A stretch of 17,152 bases of DNA from Azohydromonas lata NBRC 102462 (GTDB lineage: Bacteria > Pseudomonadota > Gammaproteobacteria > Burkholderiales > Burkholderiaceae_C): assembly GCA_945878385.1 (NCBI GenBank), contig CAMCTE010000032.1:1-17152 (forward strand), written 5' to 3'. Numbering within the stretch: position 1 is the stretch's first letter; each line of letters starts with the position of its first letter. Of the stretch, positions 1 to 7,737 are shown in pieces. The notes below the pieces were generated by a model that saw only the letters and a program-made list of their open reading frames with translations, did no database searches and was not told the origin of the DNA. The translations under genes and the position numbers were made by a program.

Positions 1-318
1 GTAAAAACAGCTGTGCCGACCGGTATGGCAGGCGATACCCGGATCATGTCCGAGTTGTGTGACCTTCAGAAGAAGGACATCGCCGTCGCAGTCCAGGCGC
101 AGTTCATGCACCTGCTGCACATGGCCGCTTTCCTCGCCCTTGTGCCACAGCCGCCCGCGGGAGCGGCTCCAATAGACAGCGCGGCCCTGCTGAGCAGTCA
201 GTTCCAAAGCCTCGCGGTTCATCCAGGCCATCATCAAGATGTTCCCCGTGGAGGCTTCCTGCGCAATGGCCGGAACCAGCCCGTCGGCGTCCCACTTGAT
301 GTCATCCAGCCAATTCAT
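1..318 (-). CDS. hisI: Phosphoribosyl-AMP cyclohydrolase HisI (3' end cut by window edge)
   Basis: HisI opens the purine ring of phosphoribosyl-AMP in histidine biosynthesis, in the cytoplasm. The reading frame runs from an ATG at 318 to the window edge, giving 106 residues; about 20-30 C-terminal residues should lie outside. Visible family motifs are the MAWMNREAL segment (about residues 30-38), YWSRSRGRLWHKGE (about 49-62), the metal-binding LDCDGD (about 74-79) and the Cys/His-rich ACHTGRHSCFY at the end. The start fits the usual MNWLD N-terminus of betaproteobacterial HisI. I see no strong Shine-Dalgarno sequence; a GAGG lies too close to the ATG. Its upstream neighbour is a NUDIX hydrolase 52 bp away instead of the usual hisF. 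Whether hisE follows cannot be seen. Confidence 0.93.
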   Translation of the reverse strand, partial: MNWLDDIKWDADGLVPAIAQEASTGNILMMAWMNREALELTAQQGRAVYWSRSRGRLWHKGEESGHVQQVHELRLDCDGDVLLLKVTQLGHDPGIACHTGRHSCFY

Positions 319-331
319 GCCTCAAGTGTAG

Positions 332-361
332 CCACCACCCCACATCGACCTCCCCAACCCC
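332..361 (-). other. G-rich tract upstream of hisI
   Basis: Read on the minus strand, the gap between the NUDIX gene and hisI holds three runs of four G (from plus-strand positions 358-361, 352-355 and 338-341) followed by GG pairs. It could form a weak or two-quartet G-quadruplex in the hisI leader. This is only a compositional observation in GC-rich DNA. Confidence 0.3.
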
Positions 362-370
362 AACGGCAGA

Positions 371-898
371 TCAGGCAGCTGCCTGGGCCGAGTTCTCCAG
401 GGTCAGCGGGCCCTCATGGCCCCATTCCTGGGCAAACCATCGCAGAACCGGCAAGGTGCCCGGCAGCACCGGCGACACCCCCACCGGCAGGCCGCACCAG
501 GCCATCTGCTGACCCTCCCGCATCTCGAATTCACCCTCCCAGTCGTACACCTTGCAGAAATGCAGGCGCACGCGGGCATGGGGGTAATCAAACAATTCCT
601 GCTGCCAGGGGTGGACCGCGCCGATGGTGATGCCCAGTTCTTCGTGCAATTCACGCGCCAGGGCCTGTTCCACGGTTTCCCCAGGCTCAAACTTGCCGCC
701 CGGGTATTCCCAATAGCCCGCATAGACCTTGCCCGGGGGCCGGCTGGTCAGCAGAAACCGGTACTCGCGACCCTGGTCATCGCGCTGCACCAGAATGCCC
801 ACCGCCACATCGGTGGCCGGCGCCTGGGCCACGCGCTGTGCGCCGTCCACTGCAGTGACGGTGGGCGGCAGTTCGTCGGCAGGGTTGTCGCTGGTCAT
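371..898 (-). CDS. NUDIX hydrolase, MutT-like (nucleotide pool sanitation)
   Basis: A 175-residue NUDIX protein, probably a MutT-type 8-oxo-dGTP diphosphatase or related nucleotide diphosphatase. The NUDIX box is complete at residues 68-90: G, five residues, E74, then REL-x-EE-L-GI (residues 83-90), which carries the Mg-binding glutamates. The fold begins near residue 31 (VAVGILVQR), and YWEYPGG precedes the box as in MutT. I chose the ATG at 898 because it overlaps the stop codon of the upstream ATPase gene as ATGA, the usual mark of translational coupling. The open frame extends upstream to 1054, but that extra part is low-complexity Arg/Ala/Gly sequence antisense-like in character and lies inside the ATPase gene. 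The exact substrate cannot be told from sequence, so no gene symbol is given. Confidence 0.9.
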   Translation of the reverse strand: MTSDNPADELPPTVTAVDGAQRVAQAPATDVAVGILVQRDDQGREYRFLLTSRPPGKVYAGYWEYPGGKFEPGETVEQALARELHEELGITIGAVHPWQQELFDYPHARVRLHFCKVYDWEGEFEMREGQQMAWCGLPVGVSPVLPGTLPVLRWFAQEWGHEGPLTLENSAQAAA

Positions 899-1848
899 AC
901 CCGGTCCAGCCCGTCGGGCGGCGGCGCGTCGTTGGGCGCTGCCGCGGCCCCTGTGCCGAGGTGGGCGTGATCGCTGCGGTGCTCGCGCCCAGCCCAATCC
1001 CGTGCGAACTGCCAGGCCACCCGCCCGCTGCGCGAACCTCGCTGGAGCGCCCATACCAGCGAGGGTTGCCGCGCCGCGGCCATGGCCGCTTCGTCACAGC
1101 CAAAGTGACGCAGCCATTGGGCCACGATGGCCAGGTACTCTTCCTGGCTGAAAGGGTAGAAACTCAGCCACAAGCCGAAGCGCTCGGACAGCGAAATCTT
1201 CTCCTCGATCACCTCGCCGGGGTGCACCTCGCCGTCTTCGGTGTGGGTGTAGGTGAGGTTGTCCTTCTTGTATTCGGGCAGCAGGTGGCGCCGGTTGCTG
1301 GTGGCGTACACCAGCAGGTTGTCGGCCGCGGCGGACACGGTGCCGTCGAGCACCGACTTCAGGGCCTTGTAGCCCGGCTCGCCCTCATCGAAGGACAGGT
1401 CGTCGCAGAAGATGATGAAACGCTCGGACCGGTCCGCAATCAGGTCGGCGATGTCGGGCAGGTCGGTGAGTTCGGCCTTGTCCACTTCGATCAGGCGCAG
1501 GCCCTGTGCGGCGTATGCCTGCAGGCAGGCCTTGATGAGCGAGCTCTTGCCTGTGCCCCGCGCGCCGGTCAGCAGCACATTGTTGGCCGGGCGCCCGTGC
1601 ACGAACTGTTCGGTGTTGCGCACCAAGCGCTCTTTTTGCCCGTCCACCTCCTGCAGGTCCTGCAGTGCGATGGAGGCCACCTGCCGCACCGGTTGCAGGA
1701 AACCCACGCCGTTCTTGCGTCGCCAGCGGAAGGCGATGCTCGCGCCGAAATCGGGCGCAGCGGCCGGCGCGGGCATCAGGTGCTCGAGCCGGTTGATCAG
1801 GTCATGGGCGCGCTGCAGCAGGTGCTGCAGATCGGAAGAATCAGCCAT
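895..1848 (-). CDS. DUF815-family AAA-type ATPase
   Basis: A 317-residue P-loop ATPase of the DUF815 family, role not established. Walker A is GARGTGKSS (residues 95-103), Walker B is FIIFCDD (144-150), and a sensor-like YATSNRRHL follows at 181-189. The ISLSERFGLWLSFYPF segment near 220-235 is typical of the family. The N-terminal 80 residues are helical and lack known motifs; there is no signal peptide or membrane segment. I chose the ATG at 1848 because it overlaps the glgA stop codon as TGATG; a longer frame to 1929 exists but lies wholly within glgA. Its own stop overlaps the NUDIX start by four bases. From my knowledge of Burkholderiales genomes, this ATPase is often next to a NUDIX gene, so that pair may be the real functional unit and glgA an incidental neighbour. 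Confidence 0.88.
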   Translation of the reverse strand: MADSSDLQHLLQRAHDLINRLEHLMPAPAAAPDFGASIAFRWRRKNGVGFLQPVRQVASIALQDLQEVDGQKERLVRNTEQFVHGRPANNVLLTGARGTGKSSLIKACLQAYAAQGLRLIEVDKAELTDLPDIADLIADRSERFIIFCDDLSFDEGEPGYKALKSVLDGTVSAAADNLLVYATSNRRHLLPEYKKDNLTYTHTEDGEVHPGEVIEEKISLSERFGLWLSFYPFSQEEYLAIVAQWLRHFGCDEAAMAAARQPSLVWALQRGSRSGRVAWQFARDWAGREHRSDHAHLGTGAAAAPNDAPPPDGLDRV

Positions 1849-3320
1849 CAGGCCAGTGTAGCCAGGGCGCCGAGGCGGTTGAGTGCCAGCTCGTACAAGG
1901 CCACATAGTGGCGCGCAGCCAAGTCCCAATCAAAGCGCTGCTGCATGGCGCGGTGCTGCACCCGGGCCCACTGCTCGGGCCGGGTCCACAGCAGGTGGGC
2001 ACGGCGCAGGGCGGCCTCGAATGCACCTGCTTCAAAGCGATGAAAGGCAAAGCCCGTGGCCTGGTCGTCCTCCAGGGATTCCAGCGTGGAGTCGGTTACC
2101 GTGTCTGCCAAACCGCCCACGTGGTGCACCAGGGGCAAGGCGCCATAGGCCATGGCATAGAGCTGGGTCAAGCCGCAAGGCTCGAAACGAGAGGGCACGA
2201 GCACCACATCGGCTGCGGCGAATACGCGGTGCGCCAAGGCCTCGTCGTGTGCGCGCAGCAAAACCGCCTGACCGGGGTAGGCCTGGGCCGCGGAGGCGAA
2301 ACCGGCTTCGAGCGCCGCATCACCCTGCCCCAGCACCACCAACTGCGCGCCGTGCTGCAGCACCTGCGGCAGCACCTGCAGCAGCAGGTCCAGACCCTTC
2401 TGGCTGGTCAGGCGGCTGACCACCGCCATCAGCATGGCACGCGGGTCGAGCCGCAGGTGGTGGGCCTGCTGCAGCGCGGCCTTGCACGCGGCCTTGCCGC
2501 GCAGGTCCCGCACATCAAAGCGATGCGGCAGGTGAGAGTCGATGCTCGGATGCCAGACTCCGTAGTCGACGCCATTGAGGATGCCGGCCACACCGCCACG
2601 GTGGGCGCGCAGCACACCGTCCAAACCGCAGCCCATGGCGGGGTCCAGGATTTCCAGCGCATAGCTGGGGCTGACCGTGCTCACCGCCTGGGCATGGTGC
2701 AAGCCGGCTTTCATGAAGGACACCTGCCCCCAGAATTCGACGCCGTCCACGTTCCAGGCCGCCTGCGGCAGGTCCAGGTCGAGGAAGGACTGCGCGGGGA
2801 ACAAGCCCTGATAGGCCAGGTTGTGGATCGTCATCACGCTGGCTGCAGGCTGCCCGGCGTGGGCCAGGGCCGCTGGCACCAAGCCGGCGTGCCAATCATG
2901 TGCATGCACCACATCGGGCTTCCACGCGGTGTCGGTTCCACGGGCCAGGGCGCGCGCTGCCCAGGCCAGGGGCGCGAATCGGCGGTGGTTGTCTGCCCAG
3001 GCAGCACCCGTGGGGTCACTGTAGGGCCCGCCAGGGCGCTCATACAGGTCGGGCGCCACCACCACATAGGCCGGTGCTTCGCCCATCGGCTTGAGGCGGC
3101 CTGCCACCAGCGTTGGCGCCACACCGCCCCAGGGGCACGGCAGACTGGCCACCATACGCGGCGCCACCAGGGCTGCCCGCACGGCTGGAAAACCGGGCAA
3201 CAGAAGGCGGCTGGTCACGCCGGCGCGGGCCAAGGCATCGGGCAGCGCGCCGACCACATCGGCCAGGCCACCGGTCTTGACCAGGGGAACCGCCTCGGCT
3301 GCGGTTTGCAGGATTTTCAA
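1848..3320 (-). CDS. glgA: Glycogen synthase GlgA (TTG start)
   Basis: A 490-residue bacterial glycogen synthase (glycosyltransferase family 5), which adds glucose from ADP-glucose to alpha-1,4-glucan. The N-terminal ADP-glucose-binding KTGGLADVVGALP is at residues 15-27. The C-terminal Rossmann domain has PSRFEPCGLTQLYAMAYG (near residues 377-394), containing the EX7E-type region of this family. Length is close to the usual 475-490. The start must be TTG at 3320: it gives the expected MKIL N-terminus five codons before a conserved alanine pair, and no ATG or GTG lies in frame between it and the glgC stop. It begins 11 bp after glgC, so the two form an operon. I see no convincing Shine-Dalgarno, so expression probably depends on coupling to glgC. 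The stop overlaps the next gene by one base (TGATG). Confidence 0.95.
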   Translation of the reverse strand: MKILQTAAEAVPLVKTGGLADVVGALPDALARAGVTSRLLLPGFPAVRAALVAPRMVASLPCPWGGVAPTLVAGRLKPMGEAPAYVVVAPDLYERPGGPYSDPTGAAWADNHRRFAPLAWAARALARGTDTAWKPDVVHAHDWHAGLVPAALAHAGQPAASVMTIHNLAYQGLFPAQSFLDLDLPQAAWNVDGVEFWGQVSFMKAGLHHAQAVSTVSPSYALEILDPAMGCGLDGVLRAHRGGVAGILNGVDYGVWHPSIDSHLPHRFDVRDLRGKAACKAALQQAHHLRLDPRAMLMAVVSRLTSQKGLDLLLQVLPQVLQHGAQLVVLGQGDAALEAGFASAAQAYPGQAVLLRAHDEALAHRVFAAADVVLVPSRFEPCGLTQLYAMAYGALPLVHHVGGLADTVTDSTLESLEDDQATGFAFHRFEAGAFEAALRRAHLLWTRPEQWARVQHRAMQQRFDWDLAARHYVALYELALNRLGALATLA

Positions 3321-3331
3321 GGGCGTGCGGC

Positions 3332-4654
3332 TTAAGCGTTGTCCTTGAGCGGGTCCTGCTTGGCCTGCAGCTTCTCCAGCATGGTGCGGGTGACCAGCAC
3401 CACACCGTTGTCGGTGCGCTCGAAGCGTTGGGCGTCGGCCTGCGGATCCTCACCAATGACCATGCCTTCGGGGATACGGCAGCCGCGGTCGATCACCACT
3501 TTCTTCAGGCGCGAACGCGACCCCACGGTGACGCCCGGCAGGATCACCGCTTGGTCGATGAAGCAGAAGGAATGCACCCGCACCTCGGAAAACAGCACCG
3601 AATTGGACACATGCGAGCCGCTGACGATGCAGCCGCCACTGACCATGGTGTTGACCGTCATGCCGTGCATGCCGGTGCGGTCGGGAATGAACTTGGCCGG
3701 AGGCAACTGGCGCTGTGAGGTCCAGATCGGCCAATTGGTGTCGTAGATATCGAGTTCGGGCGTGATGGAGGCCAAGTCCAGATTGGCCGACCAAAAGGCG
3801 TCGATGGTGCCCACATCCCGCCAATAGTGCAGGTCGCCGTTGGTGATGCAGGACATGGAAAAGGGGTGCGCCAAGGCACGCCCCTCGCCCACCACCTTGG
3901 GAATCACATTTCTCCCGAAGTCGTGTTCGGAAGAAGGGTCGGCCAGGTCTTCGTCCAGCAGCCGGTAGAGGTAGTCGGCATCGAAGATGTAGATGCCCAT
4001 GCTGCACAGGGATATGTCTGAGCGCCCCGGCATCGGCGGTGGGTCCTTCGGTTTTTCCACGAAAGCCGTGATGGCGCGATGCTCGTCCACCGCCATCACG
4101 CCGAAAGCATGGGCCTCCATGCGGGGCACCTCAATGCAACCCACGGTGCAGGGCTTGCCGCTGGCCACATGGTCGCGCAGCATCACCGAATAGTCCATTT
4201 TGTAGATGTGGTCGCCGGCCAGCACCACGATGTAGGACGGGTTGGCGCCGCGCACGATGTCCATGTTCTGGTAGACGGCGTCGGCGGTGCCGCGGTACCA
4301 GTGCTCTTCGTCCACGCGCTGCTGCGCGGGCATGAGGTCGACCATCTCATTGAGCTCGGCACGCAGGAACGACCAGCCGCGCTGCAGATGGCGCAGCAGG
4401 GAGTGCGACTTGTACTGGGTGACCACCCCGATCCTGCGGATGCCCGAATTCACGCAGTTCGACAGGGCGAAGTCGATGATTCGGAACTTGCCCCCGAAAT
4501 ACACCGCTGGTTTGGCGCGGCTGTCGGTGAGTTGCTTCAGCCGTGACCCCCGGCCGCCGGCCAGCACCAGGGCGATGGTGCGGCGTGCCAGCATGTGCGG
4601 CTGCAGTTGGAGCTCAGCGGGTCGGTTGTCGGGCGGGGCGCCGTTTGGGTTCAT
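3332..4654 (-). CDS. glgC: Glucose-1-phosphate adenylyltransferase GlgC
   Basis: A 440-residue ADP-glucose pyrophosphorylase, which makes ADP-glucose from ATP and glucose 1-phosphate, the committed step of glycogen synthesis. It has the nucleotide-binding LAGGRGSRL (residues 31-39), RAKPAVYFGGKFRIIDFALSN (from residue 46) and the catalytic-site segment VLAGDHIYKMDY; a left-handed beta-helix domain with hexapeptide-like repeats follows near residues 330-400. The ATG at 4654 is preferred to an upstream in-frame TTG at 4678, which adds eight residues. One oddity: the position corresponding to E. coli Lys39, involved in fructose-1,6-bisphosphate activation, is Ser45 here, just before the conserved Arg. 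The gene lies 36 bp after pdeM and 11 bp before glgA. No branching, debranching or phosphorylase gene is in the window. Confidence 0.95.
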   Translation of the reverse strand: MNPNGAPPDNRPAELQLQPHMLARRTIALVLAGGRGSRLKQLTDSRAKPAVYFGGKFRIIDFALSNCVNSGIRRIGVVTQYKSHSLLRHLQRGWSFLRAELNEMVDLMPAQQRVDEEHWYRGTADAVYQNMDIVRGANPSYIVVLAGDHIYKMDYSVMLRDHVASGKPCTVGCIEVPRMEAHAFGVMAVDEHRAITAFVEKPKDPPPMPGRSDISLCSMGIYIFDADYLYRLLDEDLADPSSEHDFGRNVIPKVVGEGRALAHPFSMSCITNGDLHYWRDVGTIDAFWSANLDLASITPELDIYDTNWPIWTSQRQLPPAKFIPDRTGMHGMTVNTMVSGGCIVSGSHVSNSVLFSEVRVHSFCFIDQAVILPGVTVGSRSRLKKVVIDRGCRIPEGMVIGEDPQADAQRFERTDNGVVLVTRTMLEKLQAKQDPLKDNA

Positions 4655-4690
4655 GTTGGCTCGCTGGATGCTGCACAAAATCCGCCGGGG

Positions 4691-5359
4691 TCAGGTCTGG
4701 AGCGGCACCACCACCCCCTCATCTTCCACGACAACGTATACCCGATCGTCTCCGATGGTCGGCTCGATGTGCAAGCCGGTGAATGCACCAAAGGCCGGCA
4801 ACACCCCAAAACCCGGTGTCATGCGAAAACAGGGCAGGCGCAGGCTCAGACCGCCGCGCTCGTGCAGGCGCACACCCGGGTGCAGGTGGCCCGCCAGAGC
4901 ATAGGCGCCGGCCACCCACTGCGGTTCGTGCACCAACGCCCAGGGGCCCCGTCGCAAGGGCCCGGCATGCACCTCGATGCCCAGGGCAGCCGGTGGGTCG
5001 CCGGCATGGTGGTCGTGGTTGCCGCGCACCAGGTGCACTTCCAACGCGGGATGGCGGCTGCGCCAATCGGCGAGCGCCTGCAGCGCTTGGGGTTCCTGGG
5101 ACCAGGGCCCATGCAGCAGGTCGCCCAGGAAGACCAGCTCGGCCGCCCCCGTGGCGGCCAGCAGCTCGTCCAAGCGTTGCACCATGGCGGATTCGGAGGC
5201 CAGCGGCACGGCCAAGCCGTGGCGGCGAAAGGTGTGCCCCTTGCCGAAATGGGCATCCGCCACCAAGAGCAGTTTCAGGCTGGGGTCGTAGGCGGCCCGC
5301 TGGGGCCACAGTTCAAGAGGCCGCCCGTCCGGGCCGGCGTGCACCGCAGGGCCGTGCAC
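4691..5359 (-). CDS. pdeM: PdeM-type metallophosphoesterase (ligase-associated DNA damage response family)
   Basis: A 222-residue calcineurin-like metallophosphoesterase matching the PdeM family, named for its genomic association with DNA ligase and Lhr-type helicase genes. All metal-binding blocks are present: D-x-H at residues 35-37 within LLVADAHFGKGHTFRRHG, GDLLHG (79-84), GNHDHH (113-118), a lone His near 144 (LVHEP) and GHLHPG (157-162). The AHFGKGHTFRRHG stretch is what separates PdeM from other phosphoesterases. The start is GTG at 5359, four bases after the slmA stop, with a possible GAGG ribosome site just ahead; a second in-frame GTG five codons in is an alternative. No ligase or helicase gene is in the window, so the function here rests on family resemblance only. 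Confidence 0.85.
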   Translation of the reverse strand: MHGPAVHAGPDGRPLELWPQRAAYDPSLKLLLVADAHFGKGHTFRRHGLAVPLASESAMVQRLDELLAATGAAELVFLGDLLHGPWSQEPQALQALADWRSRHPALEVHLVRGNHDHHAGDPPAALGIEVHAGPLRRGPWALVHEPQWVAGAYALAGHLHPGVRLHERGGLSLRLPCFRMTPGFGVLPAFGAFTGLHIEPTIGDDRVYVVVEDEGVVVPLQT

Positions 5360-5363
5360 GGCC

Positions 5364-6023
5364 TCAGGAAGTCATCAGCGCCAGGGTGGCCTCGGCGTGT
5401 TCGGTGGGGCTGCGCTTGAACCCCGAGCGGGCAAAGCGTTGCAGCCGACCCAGGACCAGGGCCGTCAGCGCCGAGGCTCGTACCTGCGCATCCACCGTGG
5501 CTGTGGTGGAGCCCGCCGCGTCGCCGGCTTCGCGCAGGCACTGCTTGAGTTGCGATTCCACCCGGTCGAACAACTGCACCATGCGGGCTGACAGCCGTTC
5601 GTGCTCCAGGATGAGGGCATCACCCACCATCACGCGGGTCATGCCCGGGTTGCGTTCGGCGAATTGCAGCAGCACCAGCACGATGCGCCGCGCATGGTCG
5701 CGGCCATCGCCCGAACCTTGGGTGATTTGATTGAACAGGGTAAACAGGCTGGATTCGATGAACTCGATCAGCCCCTCGAACATCTGCGCCTTGCTGGCGA
5801 AGTGCCGATACAGGGCCGCTTCGCTCACTTCCAGGCGCGCGGCCAGCGCGGCAGTGGTGATGCGGTCGGCGTCGGGCTGCTCCAGCATCGAAGCCAGGGT
5901 CTGCAGGATCTGGATGCGGCGCTCGCCCGGCCGGGGGCGCTTGCGGCCACCGGGCGCTGCTGCCTGCGCGCCATCGTCCGTGGACGCCGGTGCAGGAAAC
6001 GGGTTGGCGGGCAGGGGCGTCAT
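5364..6023 (-). CDS. slmA: Nucleoid occlusion factor SlmA (TetR family)
   Basis: A 219-residue TetR-family DNA-binding protein recognised as SlmA. In gammaproteobacteria SlmA binds chromosomal SBS sites and blocks FtsZ ring assembly over the nucleoid. The N-terminus is a disordered Ala/Pro-rich tail (1-28), then the basic KRPRPGERR, and a helix-turn-helix at about residues 40-80 with RITTAALAARLEVSEAALYRHFASK, close to SlmA proteins of other species. The remaining helices form the dimer/FtsZ-binding part. Start is the ATG at 6023. The 82 bp gap upstream holds no clear promoter, operator or terminator. It follows a HAD nucleotidase and argB in the same direction, an arrangement I recall as common in betaproteobacteria, and precedes pdeM by four bases. 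Confidence 0.92.
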   Translation of the reverse strand: MTPLPANPFPAPASTDDGAQAAAPGGRKRPRPGERRIQILQTLASMLEQPDADRITTAALAARLEVSEAALYRHFASKAQMFEGLIEFIESSLFTLFNQITQGSGDGRDHARRIVLVLLQFAERNPGMTRVMVGDALILEHERLSARMVQLFDRVESQLKQCLREAGDAAGSTTATVDAQVRASALTALVLGRLQRFARSGFKRSPTEHAEATLALMTS

Positions 6024-6105
6024 GGCAACAGGGTCTTAGGGGGCGTCTTGAGGCTTCTTGGTGAGCGTCCGGAAGGCGTTGGAGCCGCTTCAGCTTCTGA
6101 TTCTG

Positions 6106-6798
6106 TCACAGGGCGCCCAGGCTCCTGAGCCTGCGATCGACATAGGGCGGGCGGCGGTGCAGGTGACGCGCAGCGGGCTTGCCGCGGGGCAATCCGACTT
6201 TCATCCAGCGCTGCATCCACACGGTACGCCAACCGGCGGCATGCGCGGCCTTCTGGTGCTCCAGCGTGTCTTCGACCAACACGCACCGGCGCGGACTCAC
6301 GCCCAGGCGCACCGGCAAGTGGCGAAACAGGCGGCCGTCGGGCTTGGGCCGCAGGTGGCCGAACATCGTCATGTCTTCGATGGGAATCACGGCATCAAAA
6401 CAATCCTCGATGCGCAAGGCCCTCAGCACGCGTCGGGCGTAATGGCCCGGCGCATTGGTCAACAGCAGGCGCAGGCCGGGCAGACGGCGCAGGCGGTGGA
6501 TGTCGTGGGCATGACCGCGCACGCGCTGTTCCAGGTCGGGAAAACGGTGGGTTTCATGCAGGAAATGGGCGGCCTTCACTCGATGATGGCGCATGAGGCC
6601 CAGCAGGGTGGAGCCATAGCGGTGCCAATAGTGCACCCGCATCGCATCGGCCTGCTCCCGGGGCACGCCCAGGTGCTCGCGGATGTAGTCGGTCATCGCG
6701 GCATTCATGCCGGGAAACACGGCCGTCCCGGCATCGTGCAGGGTGTTGTCCAGATCGAAGAACCACACGGTGCGCGCACCGGTGGAATGCCAGACCAC
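6106..6798 (-). CDS. HAD-family hydrolase, probable pyrimidine 5'-nucleotidase
   Basis: A 230-residue HAD-superfamily phosphatase of the pyrimidine 5'-nucleotidase type, expected to dephosphorylate UMP/CMP or similar small phosphates. Motif I is FFDLDNTL (residues 13-20) with the nucleophile Asp15; motif II is the LLLTNAPG segment (Thr114-Asn115), motif III is Lys152 in RPKPDG, and motif IV is VLVEDT (173-178). The helical cap lies between residues 25 and 105. The start is GTG at 6798, nine bases after argB, and is forced by the lack of any ATG before motif I. The C-terminal 30 residues are Arg-rich and poorly conserved. Placement between argB and slmA agrees with the usual betaproteobacterial order. 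The substrate is inferred from family and context only. Confidence 0.87.
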   Translation of the reverse strand: MVWHSTGARTVWFFDLDNTLHDAGTAVFPGMNAAMTDYIREHLGVPREQADAMRVHYWHRYGSTLLGLMRHHRVKAAHFLHETHRFPDLEQRVRGHAHDIHRLRRLPGLRLLLTNAPGHYARRVLRALRIEDCFDAVIPIEDMTMFGHLRPKPDGRLFRHLPVRLGVSPRRCVLVEDTLEHQKAAHAAGWRTVWMQRWMKVGLPRGKPAARHLHRRPPYVDRRLRSLGAL

Positions 6799-6807
6799 GG
6801 CGCGGGC

Positions 6808-7701
6808 TCAGTGCGAACGGATCATGGTGCCGAAGGCCTGATCGGTCAGGATCTCCAGCAGCAGCACATGCGGCACGCGGCCGTCCACGATGTGCACCGC
6901 GTTCACCCCGCACTTGGCGGCATCGATGGCCCCAGCGATCTTGGGCAACATGCCGCCACTGATCGTGCCGTCTTCCACCAATTCGTCGATGCGGCGCGCT
7001 GACAGTTCCGTCAGCAGTTGGCCTTGTTTGTCCAGCACACCCTTGATGTTGGTGAGCATGAGCAGCTTTTCGGCCTTGAGCACTTCGGCCAACTTGCTGG
7101 CCACCAGGTCGGCATTGATGTTGTAGCTCTCGTTCTGGCCCCCGAATCCGATGGGGCTGACGACCGGGATGAAGGCATCGTCCTGCAAGGCCTTGACCAC
7201 GCTGGGGTCGATGGAGTCGATCTCACCCACCTGCCCGATATCGTGTTCCCTATTCGGATCGTCCTTGTCCAGCAAACGCAATTTGCGGGCACGAATCAGC
7301 CCTCCGTCGCGGCCGGTCAAGCCCACGGCCTTGCCGCCCGCGGCATTGATCAGGCCCACGATGTCCTGCTGCACCTCACCGGCCAGCACCCACTCCACCA
7401 CCTCCATCGTTTCTTCATCGGTGACGCGCATGCCCTGGATGAAGGTGCCCTTCTTGCCCAAACGGTTGAGCGCCTCGTCAATCTGTGGGCCGCCACCGTG
7501 CACCACGATGGGGTTGATGCCCACCAGTTTGAGCAGCACCACATCCTCGGCAAAGGCCTTCTGCAGGGCCGGGTCGGTCATCGCATTGCCGCCGTACTTG
7601 ATCACCATGGTCTTGCCGTGGAAACGACGGATGTAAGGCAGCGCCTGGGCCAGGATTTCGGCCTTGTCGCGGGGGTCGATGGCGGAGGCGGTGATGTTCA
7701 T
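6808..7701 (-). CDS. argB: Acetylglutamate kinase ArgB
   Basis: A 297-residue amino-acid kinase family protein that phosphorylates N-acetylglutamate with ATP, the second step of arginine biosynthesis. The phosphate-binding MVIKYGGNAM is at about residues 32-41 and the substrate-binding IVVHGGGPQID near 65-75, with a GxGFGG-type segment (SPIGFGGQNESYNINAD) in the C-terminal half. The N-terminal helix of about 25 residues before the kinase core is the kind found in arginine-inhibited hexameric forms, so feedback inhibition by arginine is plausible. Start is the ATG at 7701. It lies 36 bp after the acyltransferase and 9 bp before the nucleotidase. Confidence 0.96.
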   Translation of the reverse strand: MNITASAIDPRDKAEILAQALPYIRRFHGKTMVIKYGGNAMTDPALQKAFAEDVVLLKLVGINPIVVHGGGPQIDEALNRLGKKGTFIQGMRVTDEETMEVVEWVLAGEVQQDIVGLINAAGGKAVGLTGRDGGLIRARKLRLLDKDDPNREHDIGQVGEIDSIDPSVVKALQDDAFIPVVSPIGFGGQNESYNINADLVASKLAEVLKAEKLLMLTNIKGVLDKQGQLLTELSARRIDELVEDGTISGGMLPKIAGAIDAAKCGVNAVHIVDGRVPHVLLLEILTDQAFGTMIRSH

Positions 7702-7737
7702 CTTGAGGGGCCGTGAAAGTTCGGGAGCGCCCGGATT

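Noticed and set aside
899..1054. Longer NUDIX protein of 227 residues
   Set aside because: The extra 52 residues are low-complexity Arg/Gly/Ala sequence within the ATPase gene, and the ATGA overlap at 898 is the expected start.
961..3335. Long plus-strand frames opposite the DUF815 ATPase and glgA (315 and 475 codons)
   Set aside because: They are antisense shadows of well-supported genes and show no domains or sensible start sites.
6024..6105. Promoter, SlmA-type operator or terminator in the largest gap
   Set aside because: I found no inverted repeat with a T tract, no paired -35/-10 hexamers and no clear palindrome in these 82 bases.
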